The notes beneath the pieces are model-generated. The model was not told the DNA's origin. It made no database searches and saw only the letters and a list, made by a program, of their open reading frames with translations. From Brachybacterium faecium DSM 4810 (GTDB lineage Bacteria > Actinomycetota > Actinomycetes > Actinomycetales > Dermabacteraceae): 64,000 nt of DNA. Location of the stretch: NCBI GenBank assembly GCA_000023405.1, contig CP001643.1, forward strand, positions 1,922,001 to 1,986,000, read 5' to 3'. Positions 1 to 11,441 of the stretch are shown here, in pieces. Position 1 is the first letter of the stretch. Each line of letters begins with the position of its first letter. The position numbers and the translations under genes are program-made.

Positions 1-165
1 CGCCTCCTCGCCCGCCGGCGGGGTGGTCCCGCGGGAGGCGGCCCCGGCGCCGAGCGTCGCCAGCAGCACCAGCAGCAGGAGGAGCGCGTGGGCGGGCGTC
101 GCGCCGGGGGCGGTCGACGCCACGGCATCGGCGGGCTCGGCGGGGTGGTCAGTCGACGTCGGCAT
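1..165 (-). CDS. N-terminus of a membrane or exported protein, cut by the window edge
   Basis: Only the first 55 residues are visible. They read as a short polar, proline-rich start followed by a leucine-rich hydrophobic stretch (about residues 27-42) with small residues after it, as in a signal peptide or first membrane helix. The ATG at 165 lies 6 nt downstream of TAGACA, close to the TAnnnT box seen before other leaderless genes here. The function cannot be told from this fragment. Confidence 0.5.
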   Translation of the reverse strand, partial: MPTSTDHPAEPADAVASTAPGATPAHALLLLLVLLATLGAGAASRGTTPPAGEEA

Positions 166-241
166 GAGGACTGTCTACCGTCCGCACCGCACCGGGCGCC
201 TCCTGCGTGAGGAGGAGATGCGCGATCGTGTCCGCCCCGCC

Positions 242-1168
242 TCAGGCGTCGAGGCTGTCGAGGTCCTCGAGGGCGGTGAGGGTGCCGGCCGCCTCGAGCA
301 GCGCCGCCCGGAACGCGAGCAGCGAGGGATGGCGCGCCGCACCGGCGCGAGCGGCGGTGTAGAGCGAGCGGCGGGGCTGCCCGGGCAGTCGGAGCACGCG
401 GGTTCCGCCCAGATGCTCGGAGGCGATGAGACCCGGTACGAAGGCGACCGCGTGCCCGGTGCGCACCAGGTGCACCTGCAGCAGCGGATCCGGGGTCGCG
501 AAGCGCACATGCGGCTCGATGCCCGCCTGGCGCAGATACGTGCGCGCCCAGGTGCCGGTCCGGCTGCCGTAGGGATCCAGCGCCCACGGCGCATCGGCGA
601 GGGCGCTGAGCGTGCTCACCTCCGCCCACGGACCGGAGCGCGGCAGCACCAGCAGCAGGGGATCGCGCAGCAGCGCCTCCCGATCGGTGCCGCGGCGCAC
701 CCGATGCTCCCCGCCGGGATAGTCCTCACCCAGGATCACGTCGTAGTCGTGGGCCAGCAGCCCCTCGTACGCGTGGTCCACCTCCTGCTGCGCCATCTCG
801 ACCTGGAGGTCCGGGGAGCGCTCGGCGAGCACGCTGACCGCTGCCGGGGCGAGCGCGATCATCGGCGTCTGGAAGGACGCCACGCGCAGCAGCCCGCTGG
901 CCTCGCCCTGCGCGAGGGCGAGCTCGGCCTCCGCCGTCTCCAGCAGCCCGAGCATCTCCTCCGCGCGGCGGGCGAGCTGCACCCCCGCATCCGTGAGCAC
1001 CACCCGGCGGCCCACCTGCGCGAAGAGGGAGACCTTCGTCTCCCGCTCGAGCTGGGCGAGCTGCTGGGACACGGCCGAGGCCGACATCGAATGGGCGTTC
1101 GCGACCGCGGTCATCGTCTGCAGCCTGCGCAGTTCGTGCAGCAGGAACAGTCGGTGCAGATTCAGCAT
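242..1168 (-). CDS. LysR-family transcriptional regulator
   Basis: A 308-residue protein with an N-terminal winged helix-turn-helix (about residues 4-62, including the run AVSQQLAQLERE) and a periplasmic-binding-protein-like effector domain, the normal LysR layout and length. I start it at the ATG at 1168 because GGGGGAGGG lies just upstream; an upstream in-frame start at 1219 would add 17 residues across the promoter. It is divergent from the RhtA-like exporter with about 80 nt between them and a perfect 15-bp palindrome inside that gap. The classical expectation is that it controls itself and the exporter. The effector is unknown. Confidence 0.85.
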   Translation of the reverse strand: MLNLHRLFLLHELRRLQTMTAVANAHSMSASAVSQQLAQLERETKVSLFAQVGRRVVLTDAGVQLARRAEEMLGLLETAEAELALAQGEASGLLRVASFQTPMIALAPAAVSVLAERSPDLQVEMAQQEVDHAYEGLLAHDYDVILGEDYPGGEHRVRRGTDREALLRDPLLLVLPRSGPWAEVSTLSALADAPWALDPYGSRTGTWARTYLRQAGIEPHVRFATPDPLLQVHLVRTGHAVAFVPGLIASEHLGGTRVLRLPGQPRRSLYTAARAGAARHPSLLAFRAALLEAAGTLTALEDLDSLDA

Positions 1169-1185
1169 GCGCCCTCCCCCAATCA

Positions 1186-1200
1186 TGAAGCTCGGCTTCA
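1186..1200. promoter_or_regulatory. Palindromic operator candidate between lysR-type gene and exporter
   Basis: TGAAGC-TCG-GCTTCA is a perfect 6+3+6 inverted repeat. It sits in the divergent intergenic space, where a LysR regulator normally binds. LysR boxes usually follow T-N11-A with dyad symmetry; this site is T-N13-A, so the match is approximate. Confidence 0.45.
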
Positions 1201-1251
1201 CGATACAGGTAGGAAACATTCGCTGGACCTGGCGGGACAGGCGCGGGCAGA

Positions 1252-2328
1252 GTGGAGGCCGTGACCACCTCCTCCTCCGCTCCGGCCCGCCCCACGACGA
1301 CCGGCCCGCTCCCCTCGGGCGGGGGCCGCGGCGTGCCGTTGACGCCCGTGCTGTTCATCCTCGGCTCCTGCTTCTCCCTGCAGTTCGGTGCCGCGATCGC
1401 CACCCAGCTCTTCCCCGCGATCGGCTCCTGGGGCACCACCGCGCTGCGGCTCGGGATCGCCGCGCTCGTGCTGCTCGTCGTGGTGCGCCCGAAGGTGCAC
1501 CGCTTCAGCCGCCAGCAGTGGATCGCCGTGATCGTCTTCGGTGTCGTCATCGGGGCGATGAACGGAAGCTTCTACTCCGCGATCGAGCGGATCCCGCTGG
1601 GCACCGCGGTTGCCATCGAGTTCCTGGGCCCCCTCACCGTCGCCGCGGTGCTCTCCACCCGCCGCACCGACCTCCTGTGGGTGCTGCTGGCTCTGGCCGG
1701 GGTGGGACTGTTCGGCGTGGAGTCCTTCACCGGTGCGGCGTCCCTGGACCTGCTCGGCGTGCTCTTCGCGCTCGTCGCCGCGGTGTTCTGGGGTCTGTAC
1801 GTGATGTCCAGCGCGCGGGTGGGCCAGCTGGTCGCCGGGCAGGACGGCCTGGCCGTCGCCATGGCGGTGGGGGCGCTCACGGTGCTGCCGTTCGGGGCGC
1901 AGGGCGCCCTGGTCGGGGTGATGGAGCCGCGTCTGCTCGTGCTCGCCGCCGGCACCGCGCTGCTGGCCTCCGTGCTGCCGTACACGCTCGAGCTCACCGC
2001 GCTGCGCCGGCTCCCGCGGCACGTGTTCGGCATCCTGCTGAGCCTCGAGCCGGTGGTCGCCCTGCTGGCCGGGGTGCTGCTGATCGGGCAGGAGGCCACC
2101 CCGCTGCGGGTGATGGCGGCGCTGCTCGTGGTGACCGCGAGCGCCGGGGTGACGCTCACGGCCCGACGGGGCGGGCCCGAGCAGCCGCAGCCGGTGGATG
2201 AGTCACCGGGCTGGGACCTGCCCACGCCCACGCACGCCACCGTCACCGGGGAGATGCCGATCCTCACCGCGGAGGAGCTGCACGGTCCCGCCCGAGGTGC
2301 CGAGGAGTCCCCCGGCCGCAGCCGCTGA
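1252..2328 (+). CDS. EamA/RhtA-like inner-membrane exporter
   Basis: A hydrophobic protein of the drug/metabolite transporter superfamily with about ten membrane segments and a 50-residue polar C-terminal tail. The stretch around residues 104-130 (NGSFYSAIERIPLG followed by AIEFLGPL) matches the RhtA subgroup, which exports threonine and homoserine in E. coli; the substrate here is inferred only. Two GTG starts compete, at 1252 and 1261. A GGAGG sits between them, so the start is uncertain by three codons. It is divergent from a LysR regulator, a common arrangement for amino-acid exporters, and ends at a bidirectional terminator shared with leuA. Confidence 0.8.
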   Translation: MEAVTTSSSAPARPTTTGPLPSGGGRGVPLTPVLFILGSCFSLQFGAAIATQLFPAIGSWGTTALRLGIAALVLLVVVRPKVHRFSRQQWIAVIVFGVVIGAMNGSFYSAIERIPLGTAVAIEFLGPLTVAAVLSTRRTDLLWVLLALAGVGLFGVESFTGAASLDLLGVLFALVAAVFWGLYVMSSARVGQLVAGQDGLAVAMAVGALTVLPFGAQGALVGVMEPRLLVLAAGTALLASVLPYTLELTALRRLPRHVFGILLSLEPVVALLAGVLLIGQEATPLRVMAALLVVTASAGVTLTARRGGPEQPQPVDESPGWDLPTPTHATVTGEMPILTAEELHGPARGAEESPGRSR

Positions 2329-2333
2329 GACGA

Positions 2334-2389
2334 CGACGCCGCGCCGCGAGGAGCCCCGGTGCCGGGGAGCTCGCCGCGGCGCGGCGTCG
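2334..2389. terminator. Bidirectional hairpin terminator
   Basis: A long inverted repeat starting CGACGCCGCGCCGCG and ending CGCGGCGCGGCGTCG, with an inner CCCGG/CCGGGG pairing and a tiny loop. It lies between the convergent exporter and leuA genes. No clear U tract follows. Confidence 0.7.
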
Positions 2390-2419
2390 GGATCGTGCCG
2401 GAGAGGCGGGGCCGGCGGC

Positions 2420-4380
<1,961 letters not shown>

Positions 4381-4420
4381 CGTCGCGGCTCGGCGCTGCT
4401 CACGATGCGAACAGGCGGGC

Positions 4421-5425
4421 TCAGAAGCCCAGCCGTCCCAGCTGCTTGGGATCGCGCTGCCAGTCCTTGGCGACCTTGATCCGCAGGTCCAGATGCACCT
4501 TGCGGCCCAGCAGGGCGTTGATCTCCGCCCGCGCACGGGAGCCGACCTCCTTGAGCCGGGAGCCGCCGCGGCCGATGATGATGCCCTTCTGGCTGTCGCG
4601 TTCGACGAACAGGGTCGCCCGCACCACCAGGCGCCCCTCCCCCGGCGCGACCTCGGCGAAGGGGTCGCCGCCCGGATCGGTCTCCACGACCTCCTCGACG
4701 ACCACGGCGATCGAGTGCGGCAGCTCGTCGCGCACCCCCTCGAGCGCGGCCTCCCGGATCAGCTCGGAGATGCGGTCATCGCGCGTCTCCTCGGTGAGCT
4801 GGTCCTCGGGGTACAGCTGCGGCCCCTCGGGCAGGTGACGGGAGATCACCTCGAGCAGCACGTCGATCTGCTCCCCCTTCTTCGCGGAGATCGGCACGAT
4901 CTCGTCGAAGCCCATCAGCTGGTCCACGCTCATCAGGTGCTCGGCCAGCACGTCACGACCCACCAGGTCGATCTTGGTGACGATCGCGATCACCTTCGGG
5001 CCGCGACGTCCGCTGCGCATCTCCGCCAGGTCCTCGGCGACGAAGCGGTCACCGGGGCCGATCTTCTGATCGGCGGGCAGGCAGAAGCCCACCACGTCGA
5101 CCTCGCCGAGGGTCTCGCGCACCAGGTCGTTCAGCCGCTCGCCCAGCAGGGTGCGGGGCCGGTGCACGCCGGGGGTGTCGACGAGGATGATCTGCGCCTC
5201 GTCCCGGGTGACGATGCCGCGGATGGCGCGCCGGGTGGTCTGCGGCTTCGTCGAGGTGATCGCCACCTTCTCCCCCACCAGCGCATTGGTCAGCGTCGAC
5301 TTGCCGACATTCGGCCGGCCCACGAGGGCGACGAAGCCCGAGCGGTGCGTCTCGGTCCCCATCCCCGCGTCGGCGGCCTGCGTGGGGGCGGGCGCGGCGG
5401 TGCCCGGATCCTGTTCAGCGGTCAT
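4421..5425 (-). CDS. era: GTPase Era, 16S rRNA processing
   Basis: A 334-residue Era protein with an extra 28-residue acidic/Ala-rich N-terminus. The GTPase motifs are all present: GRPNVGKS (36-43), DTPG (83-86), TKID (150-153) and SAK (180-182). A C-terminal KH domain carries the IIGRGG loop near 283-288. Era binds the 3' end of 16S rRNA and helps assemble the 30S subunit. Its start overlaps the stop of the preceding CorC-type gene by 11 nt, so the two are probably translationally coupled at the end of the HIT-phoH-ybeY-corC-era operon. Confidence 0.96.
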   Translation of the reverse strand: MTAEQDPGTAAPAPTQAADAGMGTETHRSGFVALVGRPNVGKSTLTNALVGEKVAITSTKPQTTRRAIRGIVTRDEAQIILVDTPGVHRPRTLLGERLNDLVRETLGEVDVVGFCLPADQKIGPGDRFVAEDLAEMRSGRRGPKVIAIVTKIDLVGRDVLAEHLMSVDQLMGFDEIVPISAKKGEQIDVLLEVISRHLPEGPQLYPEDQLTEETRDDRISELIREAALEGVRDELPHSIAVVVEEVVETDPGGDPFAEVAPGEGRLVVRATLFVERDSQKGIIIGRGGSRLKEVGSRARAEINALLGRKVHLDLRIKVAKDWQRDPKQLGRLGF

Positions 5426-6749
5426 TGTCGTCCTCCTGGTCGCTGTCCGGCGTGTCCTCGTGCGGCGGGGCGCTGCGCACCAGGACGGTGGACAGTCGCT
5501 TGCGGCGGCCGGTGCTCTTCTCGGCCTCGAGCTCGAGGCCGTGGGTGATCGCGTGGGTGCCGGGGATCGGCACGCGGCCGGTCACCTTGGCCAGCAGCCC
5601 GCCGACGCTGTCGATGTCGTCGTCGTCGAGCTCGAGGCCGAACAGGTCCCCGACCTCCGACAGGCCCGCCCGGGCGGGAACGCGGTAGCGCCCCTCGCCG
5701 AGGTCCTCGATCTCGGGTTCGCGGCGGTCGTGCTCGTCGGCGATGTCGCCGACGATCTCCTCGAGGATGTCCTCGATCGTGACGATACCGGCCACGCCGC
5801 CGTATTCGTCCACGAGCACGGTGATGTGCACGTGGCTGGTCTGCATCTGCGCGAGCACCGCATCGGCCGCGAGGAACTCCGGCGCGAAGCGGGCGGCGCG
5901 CATGATCTCGTGCACCGGCCGCTGCGGGCGCGGATCCCACGGCGAGTGGATCGCACGCATCACGTCCTTGACGTAGAGCATGCCGCGGAGGTCGTCGACG
6001 CTGTCCCCGATGACGGGGATGCGCGAGTAGCCGGAGCGGACGAACAGCCGCATCGCCTTCTCGGCGCTCGCGTCGGCGCTGAGGGTGACCATGTCCGGGC
6101 GGGGCACCATCAGCTCGCGGACCATGGTGCCGCGCAGGTCGAAGACCCCCTGGATCATGTCGCGCTCGCCCTCGCGCACGTGCTCGTCCTCGAGCGCCCG
6201 GTCCACGTTCTGGCGGGCCTTCTCGGCGCCGTCCTCGGCGGTGTCCTGACCGCCCGAGCGCGAGGCGAAGGTCGCGCCGAGCCCGGTGAGCGCCATGGCG
6301 GGCAGCCAAAGCACCGCCCGCACCACCGCGACCAGGGCGCGGGTGGAGACCAGCACCGCCTCGGGCCGGCTGCGCCCGATCGTGCGCGGCGAGATCGCGA
6401 GGACGAGGAGCATGAGCAGCCCGGCCACGACGACGGTCGCGAGACCGGGCAGCAGCAGGCCGGAGTGGCCCACGTGGTCGCGCACGGCCACGGTCACGCC
6501 CGCCACCGCGGCGACCATCACGGTCTCGGCGAGCATCCTGCCGAGCGACACGGAGGCCAGGGTGCGGGCGGTGTCCGCCTGCTGGGCCAGCACGCGGTCC
6601 CGCACCGCGGCGGGGCGCGGGGCGACCGCCTTCTCGAGCGCGGTGCGGGAGACCGAGAGCTGCGCGGCATCGACCGCGGTGAGCACGGCGGAGACCGCCC
6701 CTGCCAGGGCGATCAGGGGGATCAGGACGAGCAGCGCGAAGGTCAGCAC
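5415..6749 (-). CDS. CorC/HlyC-type hemolysin-family membrane protein with CBS pair
   Basis: About 444 residues starting at GTG 6749, chosen because it follows a GGGGGC element and begins directly with the first hydrophobic segment. An upstream start would run back through ybeY. The N-terminal half is a DUF21/CNNM-like membrane domain. Two CBS domains follow (with MVPRPDMVTL and DEYGGVAGIVTIEDILEEIVG), then a C-terminal CorC/HlyC transporter-associated domain. Relatives are linked to Mg2+/Co2+ efflux, although some are only called hemolysin-like. It sits between ybeY and era, the usual actinobacterial order. Confidence 0.9.
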   Translation of the reverse strand: MLTFALLVLIPLIALAGAVSAVLTAVDAAQLSVSRTALEKAVAPRPAAVRDRVLAQQADTARTLASVSLGRMLAETVMVAAVAGVTVAVRDHVGHSGLLLPGLATVVVAGLLMLLVLAISPRTIGRSRPEAVLVSTRALVAVVRAVLWLPAMALTGLGATFASRSGGQDTAEDGAEKARQNVDRALEDEHVREGERDMIQGVFDLRGTMVRELMVPRPDMVTLSADASAEKAMRLFVRSGYSRIPVIGDSVDDLRGMLYVKDVMRAIHSPWDPRPQRPVHEIMRAARFAPEFLAADAVLAQMQTSHVHITVLVDEYGGVAGIVTIEDILEEIVGDIADEHDRREPEIEDLGEGRYRVPARAGLSEVGDLFGLELDDDDIDSVGGLLAKVTGRVPIPGTHAITHGLELEAEKSTGRRKRLSTVLVRSAPPHEDTPDSDQEDDNDR

Positions 6750-6819
6750 GACAGCGCCCCCGGACGGGCGTGCGGGGCGAGCGGCGGTCGAGCGGGCCGG
6801 GAGGGCATGCTGCGGACGG

Positions 6820-7277
6820 TCAGCGCGCCGGCCGGGAGGCGAGGAAGGTGAGCAGGAGCTTCCGCTGGAGGTCGAACATCTCGGTGCGCTCGTCCTCCTC
6901 CATGTGGTCATAGCCCAGCAGGTGCAGGATCGAGTGCACGGTCAGCAGCAGCATCTCCTCGACGGGGCTGTGACCGGCCTCGGCGGCCTGTGCCGCCGCG
7001 ACCGACGGGCACAGCACCACGTCGCCGAGCAGGCCCTCCGGGGCCGGCTGCTGAGGGGTGCCCGGGATGAGCTCGTCCATCGGGAAGCTCATCACGTCGG
7101 TGGGGCCGGGCAGGTCGAGCCACTGCACGTGGAGCTTCTCCATCGCCGCCTCGTCGACGAACAGGATCGACATCTCGGTGGCCGGGTGCAGGTGCATCGC
7201 CTCGAAGACGAAGCGGGCGAGCTCGATGAACTCGCGCTCGTCGACGACCGTGGTGGTCTCGTTGCGGATCTCGATGG

Positions 7278-7281
<4 letters not shown>
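6820..7281 (-). CDS. ybeY: Endoribonuclease YbeY, rRNA maturation factor
   Basis: 153 residues. The zinc-binding signature is complete: HSILHLLGYDH, with His116, His120 and His126. YbeY is a single-strand RNase required for 16S rRNA 3' end maturation and 70S quality control. Its ATG overlaps the phoH stop codon in an ATGA, so it is translated in series with phoH. Together with era downstream it forms a ribosome-biogenesis operon. Confidence 0.95.
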
Positions 7282-8326
<1,045 letters not shown>

Positions 8327-8330
<4 letters not shown>

Positions 8331-8701
8331 AGTTCTCCTTCTGCGAGCTTCCCGCCCGCGAGGACGTGCGCGTGCACGTGGAAGACGGTCTGGCCGGCAT
8401 CGGGGCCGGTGTTGAACACGAGGCGGAAGTCGCCGTTGCCGCGGTCGGCCGCGACCTGCGCGGCGACCCGGGCGGTGTGGGCGAGCAGCTCGGGGTCGTC
8501 GGCGAGCTCGGTGATGTCCCGGCGGTGCTCGCGGGGGACGACGAGCACGTGGACGGGTGCCTGGGGGTGGAGGTCGGCGAAGGCGATGACCTTCTCGTCC
8601 GCGTGGACCTGCTCGGAGGGGATCTCGCCGGCGATGATGCGGCAGAAGACGCACTGGTCCTCGTGACGGTCCGTGTCGTGCTCGTTGACGTTCTTTCCCA
8701 T
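8327..8701 (-). CDS. HIT-family nucleotide hydrolase
   Basis: 124 residues with the histidine triad HVHAHV (His108, His110, His112) and the N-terminal CVFC...AGEIPSE pattern of the Hint branch. These proteins hydrolyse AMP-lysine, AMP-amine and similar substrates. The ATG at 8701 is preferred over a GTG two codons upstream because TAGACT lies exactly 7 nt before it and no Shine-Dalgarno is present, which fits a leaderless mRNA. It is the first gene of the five-gene operon running to era. Confidence 0.92.
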
Positions 8702-8708
8702 GCCCACG

Positions 8709-8714
8709 AGTCTA
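8709..8714 (-). promoter_or_regulatory. -10 box of a leaderless promoter for the HIT-era operon
   Basis: TAGACT on the minus strand, 7 nt before the HIT-gene ATG. No recognisable -35 element is seen. Confidence 0.5.
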
Positions 8715-8778
8715 CGGGAGCGACGAAGACCACCCTGCCTTGGGAAACCCCCAGAAAGTATGAGAAGTTTTAATCACT

Positions 8779-9321
8779 ATGACGAAGCTCGGAATCATCC
8801 TCTCCAGTGCCCGCCCGAACCGTGTGGGAGAGCCCGTCTCCCGCTGGGTCCGAGATCATGTGCCGGCCGACGTCGAGATCGATCTCATCGATCTGCGTGA
8901 CGTGGCGCTGCCCGCCTTCGACGGCGAGACCAGCCCCAAGCAGGGCCTGCCCAAGACCAGCGCGCACTCCGTCTCCTGGAGCGAGCGGATCGCGGCGCTC
9001 GACGCGCTCGTCATCCTCACCCCGCAGTACAACGGCTCCTACCCGGGCAACCTCAAGAACGCGATCGACTACCTCTACGGCGAGTGGCAGGAGCTGCCCA
9101 CGCTGCTGGTCGGCTACGGCTGGGGCGCCGCGGGCGAGGTGCTTCCCCTGCTCGAGTCGCTCATGAGCCGCGTCGGCGCCGATGTGGTCGGCACCATCGG
9201 GCTGAGCTTCCGCGAGGATCTCTCCGTCGAGGGAGAGCTCTTCGTCGCGGAGGAGAAGACCGCGGTGCTGCGCGAGAAGCTCTCCGCGATGCTCGCCGAG
9301 GTCCCCGTCGGCGTCTCCTGA
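8779..9321 (+). CDS. NADPH-dependent FMN reductase
   Basis: 180 residues with a flavodoxin-like fold. IILSSARPNRVGEPV near the start forms the FMN phosphate loop, and TPQYNGSYPGNLKNAIDYL (about 78-96) is the signature of the NADPH-dependent FMN reductase and azoreductase family. It reduces flavins or quinones in the cytoplasm; the physiological acceptor is unknown. The gene is divergent from the HIT operon. The 35 nt before its ATG are conspicuously AT-rich for this genome and probably hold its promoter. A hairpin terminator follows the stop. Confidence 0.88.
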   Translation: MTKLGIILSSARPNRVGEPVSRWVRDHVPADVEIDLIDLRDVALPAFDGETSPKQGLPKTSAHSVSWSERIAALDALVILTPQYNGSYPGNLKNAIDYLYGEWQELPTLLVGYGWGAAGEVLPLLESLMSRVGADVVGTIGLSFREDLSVEGELFVAEEKTAVLREKLSAMLAEVPVGVS

Positions 9322-9353
9322 TCCTGCGCGGGCCACGGCCCACCGCGCCTCCC

Positions 9354-9383
9354 GGCCCCGTCGAGCAGCGTCTCGGCGGGGCC
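9354..9383. terminator. Hairpin terminator between flavin reductase and rsmE
   Basis: GGCCCCG-T-CGAG ... CTCG-G-CGGGGCC forms an 11-bp stem with a 6-nt loop between two convergent genes. Confidence 0.65.
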
Positions 9384-9400
9384 GGGGCCGTCCCGGCCTC

Positions 9401-10189
9401 TCAGCCCCAGCGGCCCACGAGCGCGCTGAGGACGGCGAGAGCGGCGGGCCCGGCGGTCGAGGAGCGCAGCACCTCGGGGCCCAGCAGCACGGACCGGGCC
9501 CCGGTCTCGTGCAGGGCGGTGAGCTCCTCCGGGGCGATGCCCCCTTCGGGGCCGACGACGAGGAGGATCTCCTCCAGACCGTCCTCGCTCGCGGTGCGCA
9601 GCTGCTCGGCGAGGCTCATCAGCCCCACCGACTCCTGCTCGTGCAGCACCAGCACGAGCGCGCCCGCGGCCGTCCGCTCCCGCAGAGCGGCGAGCAGCTC
9701 GGTGGTGGTCACAGCGGGGTCGACGGCCGGGATCCCGGGGCGGCGGCACTGCTTCACGGCGGCGCGCACCGTGGCCTGCCACCGGGAACGGCCCTTGCGC
9801 AGCTTCTCGCCGCGCCACACGGAGACCGAGCGGCGTGCGATCCAGGGCACGATCCGATCCGCCCCGAGCTCGGTCGCGGACTCGACGGCCTGTTCGTCGC
9901 GGCCGCCGGTGGCCAGCGCCTGCACCAGGCCGAGCCGCGGGAGGCGCTGCACGGCGCCGGTGGGGTCCTCGAGCAGGCGCAGCTCGAGGGCCTCCTTCTT
10001 CGCGACGGTCACCTCGGCGAGGGCCTGGCGGCCCGGGGCGTCGGTGAGCAGCACCTGCTCCCCCACCCCGATCCGCGCGACCTTCGCCGCGTGGCGGCCC
10101 TCCTCGCCGTCCAGCACCAGCGGGTCCCCGGTGCGGGCGTCGGCCAGGGCGTCGTCGAGGATCAGGAAGCCGGGCGGGGTGGTGGGCAC
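9401..10189 (-). CDS. rsmE: 16S rRNA m3U1498 methyltransferase RsmE
   Basis: 262 residues of the SPOUT-fold RsmE family: an N-terminal PUA-like RNA-binding part, then the SAM-binding trefoil knot with LVVGPEGGI and the LGPEVLRSSTA segment near the C-terminus. It methylates U1498 in the decoding region of 16S rRNA. The GTG start is preceded by AGGAG and lies 19 nt after the dnaJ stop, so it is the last gene of the hrcA-dnaJ-rsmE unit. Confidence 0.93.
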   Translation of the reverse strand: MPTTPPGFLILDDALADARTGDPLVLDGEEGRHAAKVARIGVGEQVLLTDAPGRQALAEVTVAKKEALELRLLEDPTGAVQRLPRLGLVQALATGGRDEQAVESATELGADRIVPWIARRSVSVWRGEKLRKGRSRWQATVRAAVKQCRRPGIPAVDPAVTTTELLAALRERTAAGALVLVLHEQESVGLMSLAEQLRTASEDGLEEILLVVGPEGGIAPEELTALHETGARSVLLGPEVLRSSTAGPAALAVLSALVGRWG

Positions 10190-10208
10190 GGGGCGCTCTC
10201 CTGTCGGG

Positions 10209-11336
10209 TCAGAGGTCGCGCAGCCGGTCGCGGAGCTTCTGGAAGGGGCCGCCGTGGCCCTTGCTGCGGCGGGTGGTCTCGTCGCCGCGCAGGGCGGCGA
10301 ACTGCTCGAGCAGCTCGCGCTCCTCGTCGCTCAGCGAAGTGGGCACGTCCACGTCGAGGATGACCCGGATGTCGCCGCGGCGCTCGCGGCGCAGCGGCGT
10401 GACCCCGAGCCCCTTGAGGGTGATCTCCTCGCCGGGCTGGGCACCGGGCCGCACGTCGAGGTCCTGGTTCCCGTCGAAGGTCTCCAGCGGGATGGTCGCG
10501 CCGAGGGCGGCGGTGGTCATGGGCACGGCGACGGTGGTGACGAGGTCGTCGCCGTCGCGGTCGAAGACGTCGTGGTCGGAGACGCTCAGCTCGACGAACA
10601 GGTCGCCGGAGGGACCGCCGGCCTCGCCGACCTCCCCCTCGCCGCGCAGCTGGATCCGGGTGCCGTGCTCGACACCGGAGGGGATCCGCACGGTCACGGT
10701 GCGCTCGGTCGCGGTGCGGCCGTGGCCGGAGCAGCTCGTGCAGGGGCTCTCGATGACGTCGCCGTGCCCGTCGCAGGTGGGGCAGGGCGCCATGGTGACC
10801 ATCTGGCCCAGCAGCGACTGGGCAACGCGCTGGACGTGGCCGGAGCCGTTGCAGGCGGTGCAGCGGGTGGGGCTCGTGCCGGGCTCGCAGCAGGAGCCGG
10901 TGCAGCGTTCGCACAGCGCCGCGGTGCGGAAGGAGACCTCCTCCTCGGTGCCGAAGACGACGTCCCGCAGCTCGATCCGCACGCGGCGCAGCACGTCGCC
11001 GCCGCGGCGCTGGCGCGGCACCGGGCCCTGGCTGCGCCCGCGCATGCCCGAGGCGCCGGCGAACATGTCGAAGATGTCGTTGAAGTCGAAGCCGGCACCG
11101 CCGCCGCCGGGGAAGCCGCCCATGCCCGGGCCGCCGCCCATGTCGTACTGGCGGCGCTTGTCCGCATGGGAGAGGGTCTCGTAGGCCTGGGAGACCCGCT
11201 TGAACTTCTCGGCGGCCTCCGGATCGGGGTTCACGTCCGGGTGCAGGGTGCGGGCCAGCTTGCGGTAGGCCTTCTTGATCTCCTCGGTCGAGGCCTCGCG
11301 GGAGACGCCGAGCAGGTCGTAGTAGTCCTCGTTCAC
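10209..11336 (-). CDS. dnaJ: Chaperone DnaJ (DnaJ2 type)
   Basis: 375 residues: a J domain with HPD at 32-34, a Gly/Phe-rich linker (65-95), four zinc-binding repeats and a C-terminal substrate-binding domain. The cysteine pairs are 141/144, 158/161, 184/187 and 198/201. The first repeat is CERCTGSC rather than CxxCxGxG, while the other three are canonical. It stimulates DnaK ATPase and presents unfolded clients. Its place directly behind hrcA marks it as the HrcA-controlled DnaJ2 of actinobacteria rather than the one in the dnaK-grpE operon. Confidence 0.95.
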   Translation of the reverse strand: MNEDYYDLLGVSREASTEEIKKAYRKLARTLHPDVNPDPEAAEKFKRVSQAYETLSHADKRRQYDMGGGPGMGGFPGGGGAGFDFNDIFDMFAGASGMRGRSQGPVPRQRRGGDVLRRVRIELRDVVFGTEEEVSFRTAALCERCTGSCCEPGTSPTRCTACNGSGHVQRVAQSLLGQMVTMAPCPTCDGHGDVIESPCTSCSGHGRTATERTVTVRIPSGVEHGTRIQLRGEGEVGEAGGPSGDLFVELSVSDHDVFDRDGDDLVTTVAVPMTTAALGATIPLETFDGNQDLDVRPGAQPGEEITLKGLGVTPLRRERRGDIRVILDVDVPTSLSDEERELLEQFAALRGDETTRRSKGHGGPFQKLRDRLRDL

Positions 11337-11441
11337 GGGTGTGGATTCCTTCGCGGGGAGTGGGGGTGTGCGGGCCGCGACGGGCGGCGGGCGGACACGG
11401 GCGGGCGTGCGCGGAACGGTGCGGGAGGGCCCGCGGCGCGG

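Noticed and set aside
10759..10917. Loss of a zinc finger in DnaJ from the odd first repeat (CERCTGSC)
   Set aside because: All eight cysteines are present. Actinobacterial DnaJ2 proteins often vary in the glycine positions of the first repeat, so this is not a defect.
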